Assembly (NCBI GenBank): GCA_009773005.1
Contig: WOUT01000012.1
Span: 1-64,000, forward strand
DNA: 64,000 nt
Reading direction: 5' to 3'
Origin: Chloroflexota bacterium
Lineage (GTDB): Bacteria; Chloroflexota; Anaerolineae; Anaerolineales; Anaerolineaceae
Shown: positions 25,040 through 33,170 of the stretch, in pieces
Position numbering within the stretch: position 1 is the first letter of the stretch
How the letters are laid out: each line of letters opens with the position of its first letter
Position numbers and translations under genes: made by a program
The notes under the pieces: model-generated
Databases searched by the model: none
Told to the model about the DNA's origin: nothing
Seen by the model: only the letters and a program-made list of their open reading frames with translations

Positions 25040-25330
25040 ATGAGTAACGTGAATTTTGCCAAAGCCCTGGCGGATGAGACCCGCCAAAAGATCATGTCGC
25101 TGTGCTGCTGTAAGCAGTTGAGTGTGACTGAAATCGTGCAGCAGATGGGCGTCTCGCAGCCGACAGTCTCTCATCACCTTAAGATCCTGCGCGATGCCGG
25201 GCTGGTGAAGGTGGAACGGCGTGGAAAGGAGATCTATTACACGCTTAATCAGGAACGGCTGGCGACCGCCTGCTGCCAGATCGCGGAGGTTTTCGCGCCG
25301 GATGTAGAGATAAAACTCGGGAGTTCTTAG
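25040..25330 (+). CDS. ArsR-family metalloregulator
   Basis: The 96-aa winged-helix repressor has the ArsR helix-turn-helix MGVSQPTVSHHLKILRDAGL and a vicinal cysteine run near the N-terminus (MSLCCCKQL), a possible As(III) site. A further C-C pair occurs near the C-terminus (ATACCQIAEVF). It probably represses itself and arsM through the palindrome in its promoter. The message has almost no leader, and no Shine-Dalgarno is visible. Confidence 0.9.
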   Translation: MSNVNFAKALADETRQKIMSLCCCKQLSVTEIVQQMGVSQPTVSHHLKILRDAGLVKVERRGKEIYYTLNQERLATACCQIAEVFAPDVEIKLGSS

Positions 25331-25413
25331 GAAGGTATATTTTTTTTGTTCATACATATAGAAACATGTATATGCGTCAATATAAAAAACACAACAACCC
25401 AAAGGAGGTAAAA

Positions 25414-26280
25414 ATGGCAAATCAAACAATCAAAAAAGAAGATCTAAAAATTCGCAAAGCAGTTCGAGAACATTACGCTGAGGCGGCTGTCAAGATCGGC
25501 GGCTGCTGTGGTGACGAAAGCAGTAAAAACAGTGTTAAAAGCAGCGGCTGTGGCTGCGGGACGAGCGCTAACAAGAGTGACGCAAGTTCCAGGGTTTTCT
25601 ACAATACTGAAGATCTCAGTTCACTGCCCGAAGATGTGACCGGGCTCTCGCTGGGCTGCGGCGACCCGGTGACGCTGGCTTCTCTTAAAGAGGGACAGAC
25701 TGTGCTGGACCTTGGCTCGGGCGGTGGCATCGACTGCTTTCTGGCAGGCAAAAAGGTTGGTACGACCGGGCGCGTCATCGGCGTGGATATGACGCCTGAG
25801 ATGCTTGATCAAGCGCGGGCAAACCGTTCCAAGATAGGGGCTGAGAATGTGGAATTCCGTCTGGGCGAGATCGAACACCTGCCAGTTGCTGATGACTCGG
25901 TGGACGTGGTCATTTCAAACTGCGTGATCAATCTCAGCACAGATAAACCTCAGGTCTTGCGCGAAATCCTGCGCGTGCTAAAACCAGGCGGCAGGATGGC
26001 GGTCAGCGACATCGTCACCAGCGGTGAACTGCCCGAGGTCATCAAGCAGAGTTTGAGCGCCTGGGCGGGCTGTATTGCCGGCGCCATGGACGAGAAGGAT
26101 TTTATTCAGGCGATCCAGCAGGCAGGGTTCAAGGATACAAAACTCACCCCCGTGTATTTTGATGAGGAATTAATCAGCGATTTTTCCAGGCAGATCGACG
26201 GCTTTGAAACTTTAGATGTAGACAAAAAGTCACTGAGAAAAACCATCTTTAGCGCCAAAATTACTGCTGAGAAACCATAA
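25414..26280 (+). CDS. arsM: Arsenite S-adenosylmethionine methyltransferase
   Basis: I start at the ATG at 25414, preceded by AAAGGAGGT; upstream Met codons lack a ribosome site. The 288-aa product has a Cys-rich N-terminus (GGCCG and GCGCG), the ArsM hallmark FYNTEDLSSLPEDVTGLSLG, SAM motif DLGSGGGIDC and the catalytic-cysteine segment ISNCVINLS. It methylates arsenite to volatile or less retained species. It is the only detoxification partner of arsR here; no ArsB, Acr3 or ArsC is present. Confidence 0.95.
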   Translation: MANQTIKKEDLKIRKAVREHYAEAAVKIGGCCGDESSKNSVKSSGCGCGTSANKSDASSRVFYNTEDLSSLPEDVTGLSLGCGDPVTLASLKEGQTVLDLGSGGGIDCFLAGKKVGTTGRVIGVDMTPEMLDQARANRSKIGAENVEFRLGEIEHLPVADDSVDVVISNCVINLSTDKPQVLREILRVLKPGGRMAVSDIVTSGELPEVIKQSLSAWAGCIAGAMDEKDFIQAIQQAGFKDTKLTPVYFDEELISDFSRQIDGFETLDVDKKSLRKTIFSAKITAEKP

Positions 26281-26302
26281 CGTAATCGTAATTTACCAAT
26301 AA

Positions 26303-26341
26303 CAAGAAGGGTCTCTTGCAATGAGACCCTTCTTCGTCTTG
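26303..26341. terminator. Bidirectional terminator between arsM and the OFA transporter gene
   Basis: AAGAAGGGTCTC/GAGACCCTTCTT is a 12-bp perfect stem; T-rich sequence follows on the plus side. It lies between convergent genes. Confidence 0.85.
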
Positions 26342-26366
26342 TATTTGGGACTAACCTTATTGATGT

Positions 26367-27665
26367 TTAATTGTCTTCTTTGTGGGCGAAAGCAGAGCTG
26401 AGTTGACCGACTGGCACAGCAACTGGTTTGGGCTGCGGACTTTTAAGGACTATCATCAGAACTGCGGCAATAACAAGCAGCGCTGCTGAAAGAAGATATG
26501 CGAGATCAAAGCTGCCGGTAGCGCCTTTGATGGTTCCGGCGAGTTGAGAGAGCATAAACCCCCCCAATCCCCAGGCAAGGTACACTAAGCCATAGTTCAT
26601 GGCAAAATTCTTCAAACCAAAATAGTCCTTGGTGATGGCTGGAAAAACAGACAGATTCGCGCCGTAATTTGCTCCGATAAGAATGACCAAAACGATCAAG
26701 ACGATTGAATTGGCTAAAACGGATTCTTTATTAATGAATGAAAGCAAGAAAACCAGAATCGCCTGAAAAACAAAAGCAAAAATTAAAATAGTTTTCCGGC
26801 CGAATTTATCGGAAAGCATGCCGTAAAGCACACGTCCACCGCCATTGCCGATTGCCAGAGCTGAAACAGCTATAGCGCTTAAAGCGGGAAGCCCGATTTG
26901 GTCCTTGAATATTGAAGCCAGGTTACCAATGACCATTAAACCAGCACCCGAACCCAGGGCAAAAGCCACCCAAATTGCATAGAATTGCCAGGTTTTCATA
27001 ACATCTCGTGGATTGAAATCTCCTCGCTTTACAGAAACTTTTTTGAGTGTTGTTTCAGCAGCAGGCACAAACCCCGCCGGCGGAAATCGCACAAACTGCG
27101 CGAAGGCGACAACAACGATCAACATACCGATCCCAAGATAAAGCATGGTTGGCTGCAGACCATAAGTGGCGATAAGTTTTCTTGCTAAGGGGGCAACCCA
27201 GGCGCTGCCCATGCCAAAACCGCCTACAACAATACCTGCAATCAATCCAGTTTTTGAGGCAGGGAACCATTTCAATGCAGCAGGGCTGGCAGAGGAATAT
27301 ACAAAACCGATGCCCGAACCCAACAGCACGCCGAATGCGATCGTAAAGATCCACGGCGATGTGGACATACTTGAAATGATCACGCCCGAACCAGCCAACA
27401 AACCACCAAGACTGATCACTATCCGGGGGCTGAGCCTGGAAAGAAGCCTGGCTCCTACTAAGGTCATGACCGAGAAGAAGACAACTGCCACCGAATAAGG
27501 CAGTGTTTTCTGAGACTCTGCCCAACCCCATTCCACGGGGATATTGGCTTTGAATACGCTCCAGGCATATAAAACGCCTAATGCCAATAAAGCGCCAGTT
27601 CCAGATATTGTCACCAGCCAACCTTTGTTGGCGATCTTGCTTTCACTTCTAATTGTATTCTCCAT
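26367..27665 (-). CDS. OFA-type MFS antiporter (oxalate/formate antiporter family)
   Basis: Starting at the ATG at 27665 (MENTIRSESKIANKG) gives 432 aa; the longer ORF adds basic residues without a ribosome site. Twelve helices are predicted. Features of the OFA family are the opening LVTISGTGALLALGVLYAWS, the loop 8-9 motif GMLSDKFGRKTIL and the GxGxGFVYS stretch. Members exchange oxalate/formate or other monocarboxylates; the substrate is uncertain. It is convergent with arsM, so an arsenic role is not implied. Confidence 0.88.
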   Translation of the reverse strand: MENTIRSESKIANKGWLVTISGTGALLALGVLYAWSVFKANIPVEWGWAESQKTLPYSVAVVFFSVMTLVGARLLSRLSPRIVISLGGLLAGSGVIISSMSTSPWIFTIAFGVLLGSGIGFVYSSASPAALKWFPASKTGLIAGIVVGGFGMGSAWVAPLARKLIATYGLQPTMLYLGIGMLIVVVAFAQFVRFPPAGFVPAAETTLKKVSVKRGDFNPRDVMKTWQFYAIWVAFALGSGAGLMVIGNLASIFKDQIGLPALSAIAVSALAIGNGGGRVLYGMLSDKFGRKTILIFAFVFQAILVFLLSFINKESVLANSIVLIVLVILIGANYGANLSVFPAITKDYFGLKNFAMNYGLVYLAWGLGGFMLSQLAGTIKGATGSFDLAYLLSAALLVIAAVLMIVLKSPQPKPVAVPVGQLSSAFAHKEDN

Positions 27666-27897
27666 TACATACCGGATCCTTTTCTTCCAATTAAAATAGA
27701 TTTTTACGACCCTGAATTTTTCAGGATGCCTGGATAAAATTATCAGGTTTTTCAAGCTGAGAATTTTAATCAGACTGTCAAGAGTGAATTATACCAAAAT
27801 TATAGAGCAGTTGTCTGACAATTGATAATTGATGAATGTCATGATGTTGCTTCGCTGAATGTATGACGCTTTTTACCTTCGCTTCGCGCCTTATGAG

Positions 27898-27903
27898 TAT
27901 AAT
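27898..27903 (+). promoter_or_regulatory. -10 box of a leaderless radA promoter
   Basis: TATAAT at 27898-27903 places +1 exactly on the A of the radA ATG at 27910. No ribosome site is present. Confidence 0.55.
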
Positions 27904-27909
27904 TAACCT

Positions 27910-29331
27910 ATGTCCAAAACAATCACACATTACGTCTGCCAGCAATGCGGAAAGACCTCCCCGCGCGCCTTAGGGAAGTGCCCGCACTGCGGCGGATGGG
28001 ATACGATGGTCGAGGAAGTCATCGTTGAAGCGACCGCCTCTGCCAAACCGCGTGGGCGTGGTCTGAACGCTCGTTCACAGCCGCGCCGCATGAGCGAAAT
28101 CGAAGGGGACGCCGAATTGCGCATCCCGCTGCCAATCGGCGAGTTCGCGCGCGTGCTTGGCGGCGGCGTGGTGCCTGGTTCCATCGTGCTGGTGGGGGGA
28201 GACCCGGGCATCGGCAAATCCACTCTGTTGCTGCAAATGGCGCTGGAGATGGCCGATCATAAAAACAAAAGAGCACCACTCAAAGTGTTGTATGTATCAG
28301 GGGAAGAATCCGAGCGGCAGATCAAAATGCGCGCGCTGCGGCTCACCCGGCTAGTGGAAGAGTCAACGCCGCATGAATTCAGCCAGGATTTGCTGCTGCT
28401 GACCGAAACCAACCTTGATATTATTCTTGAGCAAGTGCAGTTGCTCAAACCTGACCTGTTGATTATTGACTCAATCCAGACTGTCTACCTGCCGGATCTC
28501 AATTCCACAGCCGGATCAGTCAGCCAGGTGAGAGAGTGCGCCAATCGTCTGCGGGAACTTGCCAAGACCAGCGGCATGGCGGTTTTTCTCGTGGGACACG
28601 TCACCAAGGAAGGTGTCATCGCCGGTCCGCGCGTGCTGGAGCACATAGTCGATACCGTGCTCTATCTGGAAGGCGACCGGTTTCAATCTTATCGTCTGCT
28701 GCGCTCGGTGAAGAACCGTTTTGGCGCCACCGCTGAAGTTGGAGTATTTGAAATGCAAGAACGAGGCATGGTGGAAGTCACCAACCCCTCTGAGGCGTTT
28801 CTGGCGGAGCGCATGGTCAATGCGCCCGGCTCTGCAATCGCCGTCACCATGGAGGGAACGCGCCCGCTATTGGTGGAAATGCAGGGGCTTACCAGCCCTA
28901 GCAATTTGGGCAATCCGCGCCGTACCCCCAACGGGGTGGACTTTAACCGCCTGCTGCTCATCACCGCGGTTCTCACGCGGCGGTTGGGCATCCGCCTGGC
29001 GGAGCAGGACGTGTTTGTCAACGTCATCGGCGGGCTGCAGGTCGGTGAACCCGCGGCTGATCTGGCGATTGCTACAGCGATTGCCTCCTCGATGAAGGAT
29101 ATTCCTGTCAAAGCGGATACCGTTTTGATCGGTGAGGTAGGACTTTCGGGTGAACTGCGCTGGGTGGGGCAGATGAATGCCCGCCTGCGCGAAGCCCAGA
29201 AACTGGGGTTCAAGACTGCCATCATCCCGCGCCGCCTGCGTCAGGGCGAAATGCTGCCGGAAGGCATTGAACTCAAAGAAGCGCGCTCCTTGCGTGAAGC
29301 CCTGGTTTGGGCTTTGTTGGCTGAAAAATAA
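27910..29331 (+). CDS. radA: DNA repair protein RadA
   Basis: The 473-aa RecA-related branch-migration ATPase has an N-terminal zinc finger (C10, C13, C24, C27), Walker A GGDPGIGKST at ~96, the RadA-specific SVKNRFGAT motif near 260 and a C-terminal Lon-like domain (VGLSGELRWV). It acts in recombinational repair in the cytoplasm. It is the first gene of a radA-DUF6391-holA run (gaps 17 and 2 bases). Transcription seems to begin at its start codon. Confidence 0.97.
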   Translation: MSKTITHYVCQQCGKTSPRALGKCPHCGGWDTMVEEVIVEATASAKPRGRGLNARSQPRRMSEIEGDAELRIPLPIGEFARVLGGGVVPGSIVLVGGDPGIGKSTLLLQMALEMADHKNKRAPLKVLYVSGEESERQIKMRALRLTRLVEESTPHEFSQDLLLLTETNLDIILEQVQLLKPDLLIIDSIQTVYLPDLNSTAGSVSQVRECANRLRELAKTSGMAVFLVGHVTKEGVIAGPRVLEHIVDTVLYLEGDRFQSYRLLRSVKNRFGATAEVGVFEMQERGMVEVTNPSEAFLAERMVNAPGSAIAVTMEGTRPLLVEMQGLTSPSNLGNPRRTPNGVDFNRLLLITAVLTRRLGIRLAEQDVFVNVIGGLQVGEPAADLAIATAIASSMKDIPVKADTVLIGEVGLSGELRWVGQMNARLREAQKLGFKTAIIPRRLRQGEMLPEGIELKEARSLREALVWALLAEK

Positions 29332-29348
29332 GAGTTCTGGAGGAAAAT

Positions 29349-29882
29349 ATGCAGCGATCACCACTCAATTGGAGACTGGTATCCCTTGTCCGGCGCAACC
29401 ACGGCCTGGAGCACGCTACCTTGAATTTGCTTGCAAAGAAAATTCCCGGCGCTTCCTTCGCGGGACACTCCGACCAAAAAGGTTTCTGGGTGATCGGAAA
29501 TGTTTCCACGGACATGCTGCTTGAAACCGCCCAGACCGCGCTAAAGCGCATGAAAGAAGGTGAGCGCTTACTCGCCATTCATGCCAACTGCGGCACGAAT
29601 TTTGTTACGGCAGGCCTGCTTGCCGGCACTTTCGCTTGGCTGGCAACCCTCGGCACTGCGAATAATTTCAAGAAAAAACTCGACCGCTGGCCGCTGCTCG
29701 TCATGATCATCACTGGCACGTTGATCGCCGCGCAGCCTTTGGGGCTGAAGGTGCAGGAAAAGGTCAGCACATCGGGTGAACCCGGTCGACTGCTAATCAA
29801 GCAGATCGTGCGCTATGAACGTAACGGACCGGCTCTGCATCGCATCCTCACTGGCGACGCTTCCCTGCCGGCGGAGGAATAA
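29349..29882 (+). CDS. DUF6391-like protein
   Basis: The 177-aa protein has conserved RRNHGLEHATLNLLAKKIPG at the N-terminus, then an alpha/beta segment and two hydrophobic stretches around residues 85-125. This matches my recollection of DUF6391, shared by Cyanobacteria and Chloroflexota. The HGLEHAT histidines with a Glu could be a metal or catalytic site. Function is unknown. It is tightly placed between radA and holA, so co-expression with DNA-repair and replication genes is expected. GGAGGAAA precedes the ATG. Confidence 0.7.
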   Translation: MQRSPLNWRLVSLVRRNHGLEHATLNLLAKKIPGASFAGHSDQKGFWVIGNVSTDMLLETAQTALKRMKEGERLLAIHANCGTNFVTAGLLAGTFAWLATLGTANNFKKKLDRWPLLVMIITGTLIAAQPLGLKVQEKVSTSGEPGRLLIKQIVRYERNGPALHRILTGDASLPAEE

Positions 29883-29884
29883 CA

Positions 29885-30895
29885 TTGGCGGTAATTAATT
29901 TTCACCTCCTGCGCGGAGATGACGCTTATTCCACAGCTCAGACGGTAAAGAAACTCACCCAATCTCTTGACGCCGATTTTGATGCAGCCATGAACTCCTC
30001 GCGCCTGGACGGTAAGACGGTCTCTTTTGAAGACCTGCAGATGGCAGTTACGACCCTGCCATTCTTCGGGTTAAACCGATTGGTGGTCGTGGACTCCGCG
30101 CTGGCCAAGATCGATAAATCCAAACAAGAAAAGTTCCTCAAACTGCTGGACTCCGCGCCAGAATCCACTCATTTGATCTTGCTGGTGGAAGACCACCGCA
30201 AATGGCGGCGTGACGCCAACGGTTCGTGGATGCAGACTTGGGAGACACTCTCCCCTTCGCATTGGCTGGTCAAATGGATCGAGGCTCACGAGAACGCGGA
30301 GATCATCGATCTGTCACTGCCCGAAGAGAAGAACATGGACGCCTGGGTTAACGCTGAAGCCAAACGGCAGGGTGGCGCATTTGACCCTGAAGCGGCGCGC
30401 GAATTGGCGCAGCACACCGGCAATGACACCGGCATTGCCAGCCAGGAGATTGCCAAACTGCTGACGTATGTCGATTTCAAACGCCCGGTAAACCAGACGG
30501 ACGTGCTCGAATGTGTGTCTGTCGAAGGCTCCGCGGATGTATTTGTCATGCTCGACGAACTGGTGGACGGTAAAACCAAACAGGCTCAATCGCTGATGCG
30601 TCGGCTGCTGGAGGAAACCCCGCCTGAGGCAGTGCTGGGGGCGGTCATTCACCGGTTTAGGCAGCTCATTCAGGTGCGCGAGGCGCTGGACGCACGCGAA
30701 GACCTTAAGATGCTGGTTGACCGCAAGGTGATCTTCAGCAACCAGATCGCCAAGTACACTTCCGCTGCGCGAAGATTTTCCATGCCGCAGTTGGAGGGCA
30801 TCTTTAAGCGTTTGCTGGAGATGGATGTGCAAGCCAAGACCTCGCAGGTGGAGCTTGAAACCAACCTGGAGATGCTGGTGTTGGAGTTGGGGTAA
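29885..30895 (+). CDS. holA: DNA polymerase III subunit delta
   Basis: The 336-aa clamp-loader subunit opens sliding clamps. HolA features are the N-terminal FHLLRGDDAYSTAQTVKKL, the TLPFFGLNRLVVVD strand and the helical C-terminal collar domain (MPQLEGIFKRLLEMDVQAK). The start is the TTG at 29885: GGAGGA lies seven bases upstream and overlaps the end of the previous gene. The clamp itself (dnaN) is encoded 27 kb away. The stop lies within a copy of the TTCTAGAA palindrome. Confidence 0.93.
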   Translation: MAVINFHLLRGDDAYSTAQTVKKLTQSLDADFDAAMNSSRLDGKTVSFEDLQMAVTTLPFFGLNRLVVVDSALAKIDKSKQEKFLKLLDSAPESTHLILLVEDHRKWRRDANGSWMQTWETLSPSHWLVKWIEAHENAEIIDLSLPEEKNMDAWVNAEAKRQGGAFDPEAARELAQHTGNDTGIASQEIAKLLTYVDFKRPVNQTDVLECVSVEGSADVFVMLDELVDGKTKQAQSLMRRLLEETPPEAVLGAVIHRFRQLIQVREALDAREDLKMLVDRKVIFSNQIAKYTSAARRFSMPQLEGIFKRLLEMDVQAKTSQVELETNLEMLVLELG

Positions 30896-30914
30896 TTAGT
30901 TCTAGAAATAAATA
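30893..30914. repeat. Dispersed AT-rich palindrome, copy 2
   Basis: TAATTAGTTCTAGAAATAAA at the holA stop codon, between convergent holA and galE. Confidence 0.5.
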
Positions 30915-30966
30915 TTTCGATTGAGAGGATAGTAAAAGGTTCAAGAAGAGTCTGAAAAGGTTTTGT

Positions 30967-31980
30967 CTAATCAAACTTCAATATATTTTCGCGCAATTCG
31001 CCCCACTTGAGCGCGTCGGCGATCCCCTGCTCAATCGGTAATTCAGCCTGCCAGCCCAGTAGTCTTTTGGCGGTGTCGGCGTTGGTATAGGAGCCAGCCA
31101 CGTCCCCGGGGCGAGGGCCGGTTTCTTTTTTGTTAACCGTTTGCCCGTAAACCTTTTCAAAGGCGGTCACCAGTTCGCGCACGGTCACGCCACGGCCGGT
31201 GCCCAGATTGATCACCAGGTAATTGCCATTGGGGCTGCCTGCACGTTCGAAAGCGGCATCGAATTGGGTCACAGCGTTGACGTGCGCGCGCGCCAGATCC
31301 CACACATGGATGTAATCACGGATACCTGTGCCGTCGCGGGTGGGGAAGTGCGTGCCCGTGATCTCAAAGACCGGCAGCTTGCCTTGCGCGGTTTCAACCA
31401 ACTTGCCGAGCACGTGGGTGGGGTTCTTCACATGAATACCGCTGCGCATCTTTGGATCTGCGCCGATGGGGTTGAAGTAGCGCAGGGCGATGCCTTTCAT
31501 CTTGTAAGCCGCGCAAAAATCTTTGAGCACCATCTCCATCATCAATTTGGTACGCGCGTAAGGGCTGCTGGCTTTCAGCGGAGCTTCTTCGGTGACCATG
31601 AATCCTGGTACGATATCATAGAGCGAAGCCGAGGAACTGAACACCACTCGCCCGTAGCCGAGGCGCTGCAAGGTATAAAAGAATTCTATAGATTTCGAGA
31701 CATTATGTTTGAAGTATTCGTAAGGTTCGGTCACCGACTCGGGTACGACAATCAGCGCCGCACAGTGCACCGTTGCCTGGATGTCAGGGTGTTCGTTGAA
31801 TATCTTTTCCACCACCTTTTCGTCTGCGATATCGGCTTTGTAAAAGATGCGCCCCTTGGTGAATTCCTCCCGCCCGGTGACCAGTGAGTCCAGAATAACA
31901 GGTGTATGCCCCGCGTCTTCAAGCGCGGAACAGATCGTGCTGCCAATGTAACCGGCTCCGCCGGTGATCAGATATTTCAT
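30967..31980 (-). CDS. galE: UDP-glucose 4-epimerase
   Basis: Starting at MKYLITGGAGYIGS (ATG 31980, TGAGGAG upstream) gives 337 aa, the normal GalE length. The extended SDR has the GGAGYIG NAD-binding loop, an SSSAS-YD segment and the SPYARTK Tyr/Lys pair, GIRDYIHVWDLARAH and a late GPRPGDVAGSYTN. It interconverts UDP-glucose and UDP-galactose (or the GlcNAc forms) for envelope polysaccharides. It is a single gene; the 45 N-terminal residues in the track ORF are not supported. Confidence 0.93.
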   Translation of the reverse strand: MKYLITGGAGYIGSTICSALEDAGHTPVILDSLVTGREEFTKGRIFYKADIADEKVVEKIFNEHPDIQATVHCAALIVVPESVTEPYEYFKHNVSKSIEFFYTLQRLGYGRVVFSSSASLYDIVPGFMVTEEAPLKASSPYARTKLMMEMVLKDFCAAYKMKGIALRYFNPIGADPKMRSGIHVKNPTHVLGKLVETAQGKLPVFEITGTHFPTRDGTGIRDYIHVWDLARAHVNAVTQFDAAFERAGSPNGNYLVINLGTGRGVTVRELVTAFEKVYGQTVNKKETGPRPGDVAGSYTNADTAKRLLGWQAELPIEQGIADALKWGELRENILKFD

Positions 31981-32094
31981 AGCGCTCCTCATTTGCTCAA
32001 CCGGATTTGCGCCCGGTCTGTCATGTGGTTTATTTCCCTCTGAAATCTGCAAGCCAAGGCAAGTATACCGAAGAAGAGCACAAATTGAACAGGG

Positions 32095-32119
32095 TTTAAT
32101 TATTTCTCGAAACAAATAA
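32095..32119. repeat. Dispersed AT-rich palindrome, copy 3
   Basis: AATTATTTCTCGAAACAAAT, about 115 bases upstream of the galE start, in the gap between galE and the DUF3592 gene. Confidence 0.5.
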
Positions 32120-32164
32120 CTGCCACTTTAATTTTGAGGGCAGTTAGGTCATTGTCAGGGGTTT

Positions 32165-32629
32165 TTAGCTCTTGAATATTGAGAATAAAGCCACAACGAT
32201 CCCGATGAGAATGAAGAATACACCGGGTACGCGTGAGAGCATCCCCGCTGTGGATTTCGGCGCGAGCACGGCCTCTAAAGGATTATCTGGATTGTAATAT
32301 ACCGGCATTTGTGAATCAACGGCAAATTTATCCCGGATGTTGCACGCGGTGATGAAATCAAAATTTGGTCTACCAAAAATGATCCTTTCACCTTTAAACG
32401 TTTTTCCGTCCACGTTGTATTCATAAACCACCAACGGAACGAACGAGGTCTCCACTTTTCCGGTGGCGCTGCGGTTGGTGTCTTCCTCCACGCTGGATTC
32501 CAGCACTTTTCCCGGAGTAGAGGGCCAATGGGCAGCGGACTTGGCTTTACGGCGTATTGTCATTGCTTTATTCAAGAGCACAAAACCGATTCCGTTAAAA
32601 ACAACCCAAACAATGATCTCGATAGCCAT
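32165..32629 (-). CDS. DUF3592 domain membrane protein
   Basis: The 154-aa protein has an N-terminal helix (IEIIVWVVFNGIGFVLL) and a C-terminal helix (PGVFFILIGIVVALFSIF) around a beta-rich core containing PLVVYEYNVDGKTFKGERI and VYYNPDNPLEAVLAP. This is the layout of DUF3592. No function is established for the family. CAGGAGAG precedes the ATG. It is probably monocistronic. Confidence 0.8.
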   Translation of the reverse strand: MAIEIIVWVVFNGIGFVLLNKAMTIRRKAKSAAHWPSTPGKVLESSVEEDTNRSATGKVETSFVPLVVYEYNVDGKTFKGERIIFGRPNFDFITACNIRDKFAVDSQMPVYYNPDNPLEAVLAPKSTAGMLSRVPGVFFILIGIVVALFSIFKS

Positions 32630-32673
32630 GCAGCTCTCCTGAAAAATGAGGTAGTCTAGAGTTTACCGGAGAT

Positions 32674-33066
32674 TCATCCATTTTTCAATATCAAGCGATA
32701 AATTACGCGGACAATGAAGAAGATCAACGCTGCCCAAACCAGCAGAATGAGGACACCGGCGGTCCAGTTGATTGGTTTTTGTGACTCAACGTTGGCTTTG
32801 GCGCGGGCATCTGCCATCACCACGGCGGGGATCCATTTGACCGCCAGCGCAATCCCGGCAGGGATGAGGATGAGGTCATCCAGATAACCAAGAACGGGAA
32901 TGAAATCGGGAATAAGATCAATAGGGCTGAAAGCGTATGCAACAACTAAAACAGCCAGCGTTTTGGCGTACCAGGGGGTGCGAGGGTCGCGGGAGGCGAA
33001 CCACACCGCCAGCGAATCGCGTTTGAGCGCGTGAGCGCGTAGCTTTAATGATTTAAAAAAGCGCAT
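32674..33066 (-). CDS. YkvA-like DUF1232 membrane protein
   Basis: Starting at the ATG at 33066 (MRFFKSLKLRAHALKRD) gives 130 aa. The core matches DUF1232/YkvA: DPRTPWYAKTLAVLVVAYAFSPIDLIPDFIPVLGYLDDL, quoted here only as its central SPIDLIPDFIPVLGYLDD motif. A C-terminal membrane helix follows. Function is unknown. No clear ribosome site precedes the ATG. Confidence 0.82.
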   Translation of the reverse strand: MRFFKSLKLRAHALKRDSLAVWFASRDPRTPWYAKTLAVLVVAYAFSPIDLIPDFIPVLGYLDDLILIPAGIALAVKWIPAVVMADARAKANVESQKPINWTAGVLILLVWAALIFFIVRVIYRLILKNG

Positions 33067-33170
33067 AATAAGAGTATACCGAGGAATGGACATTTATCCC
33101 GGTTAGAAACCCAAAAAAATTACAGTTTCGAACCCACCGATTTGAACCTGTAGTCAGTCTTTTCTACCAA

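Noticed and set aside
31141-31887. 248-aa plus-strand ORF
   Set aside because: Exact antisense shadow of galE; GC-rich codon third positions make long antisense ORFs common here.
33118-33165. tRNA-like fragment ('gggttcgaaac', 'ggttcaaatc' on the minus strand)
   Set aside because: Two T-arm-like phrases but no acceptor or anticodon arm can be folded; coincidence or a very old remnant.
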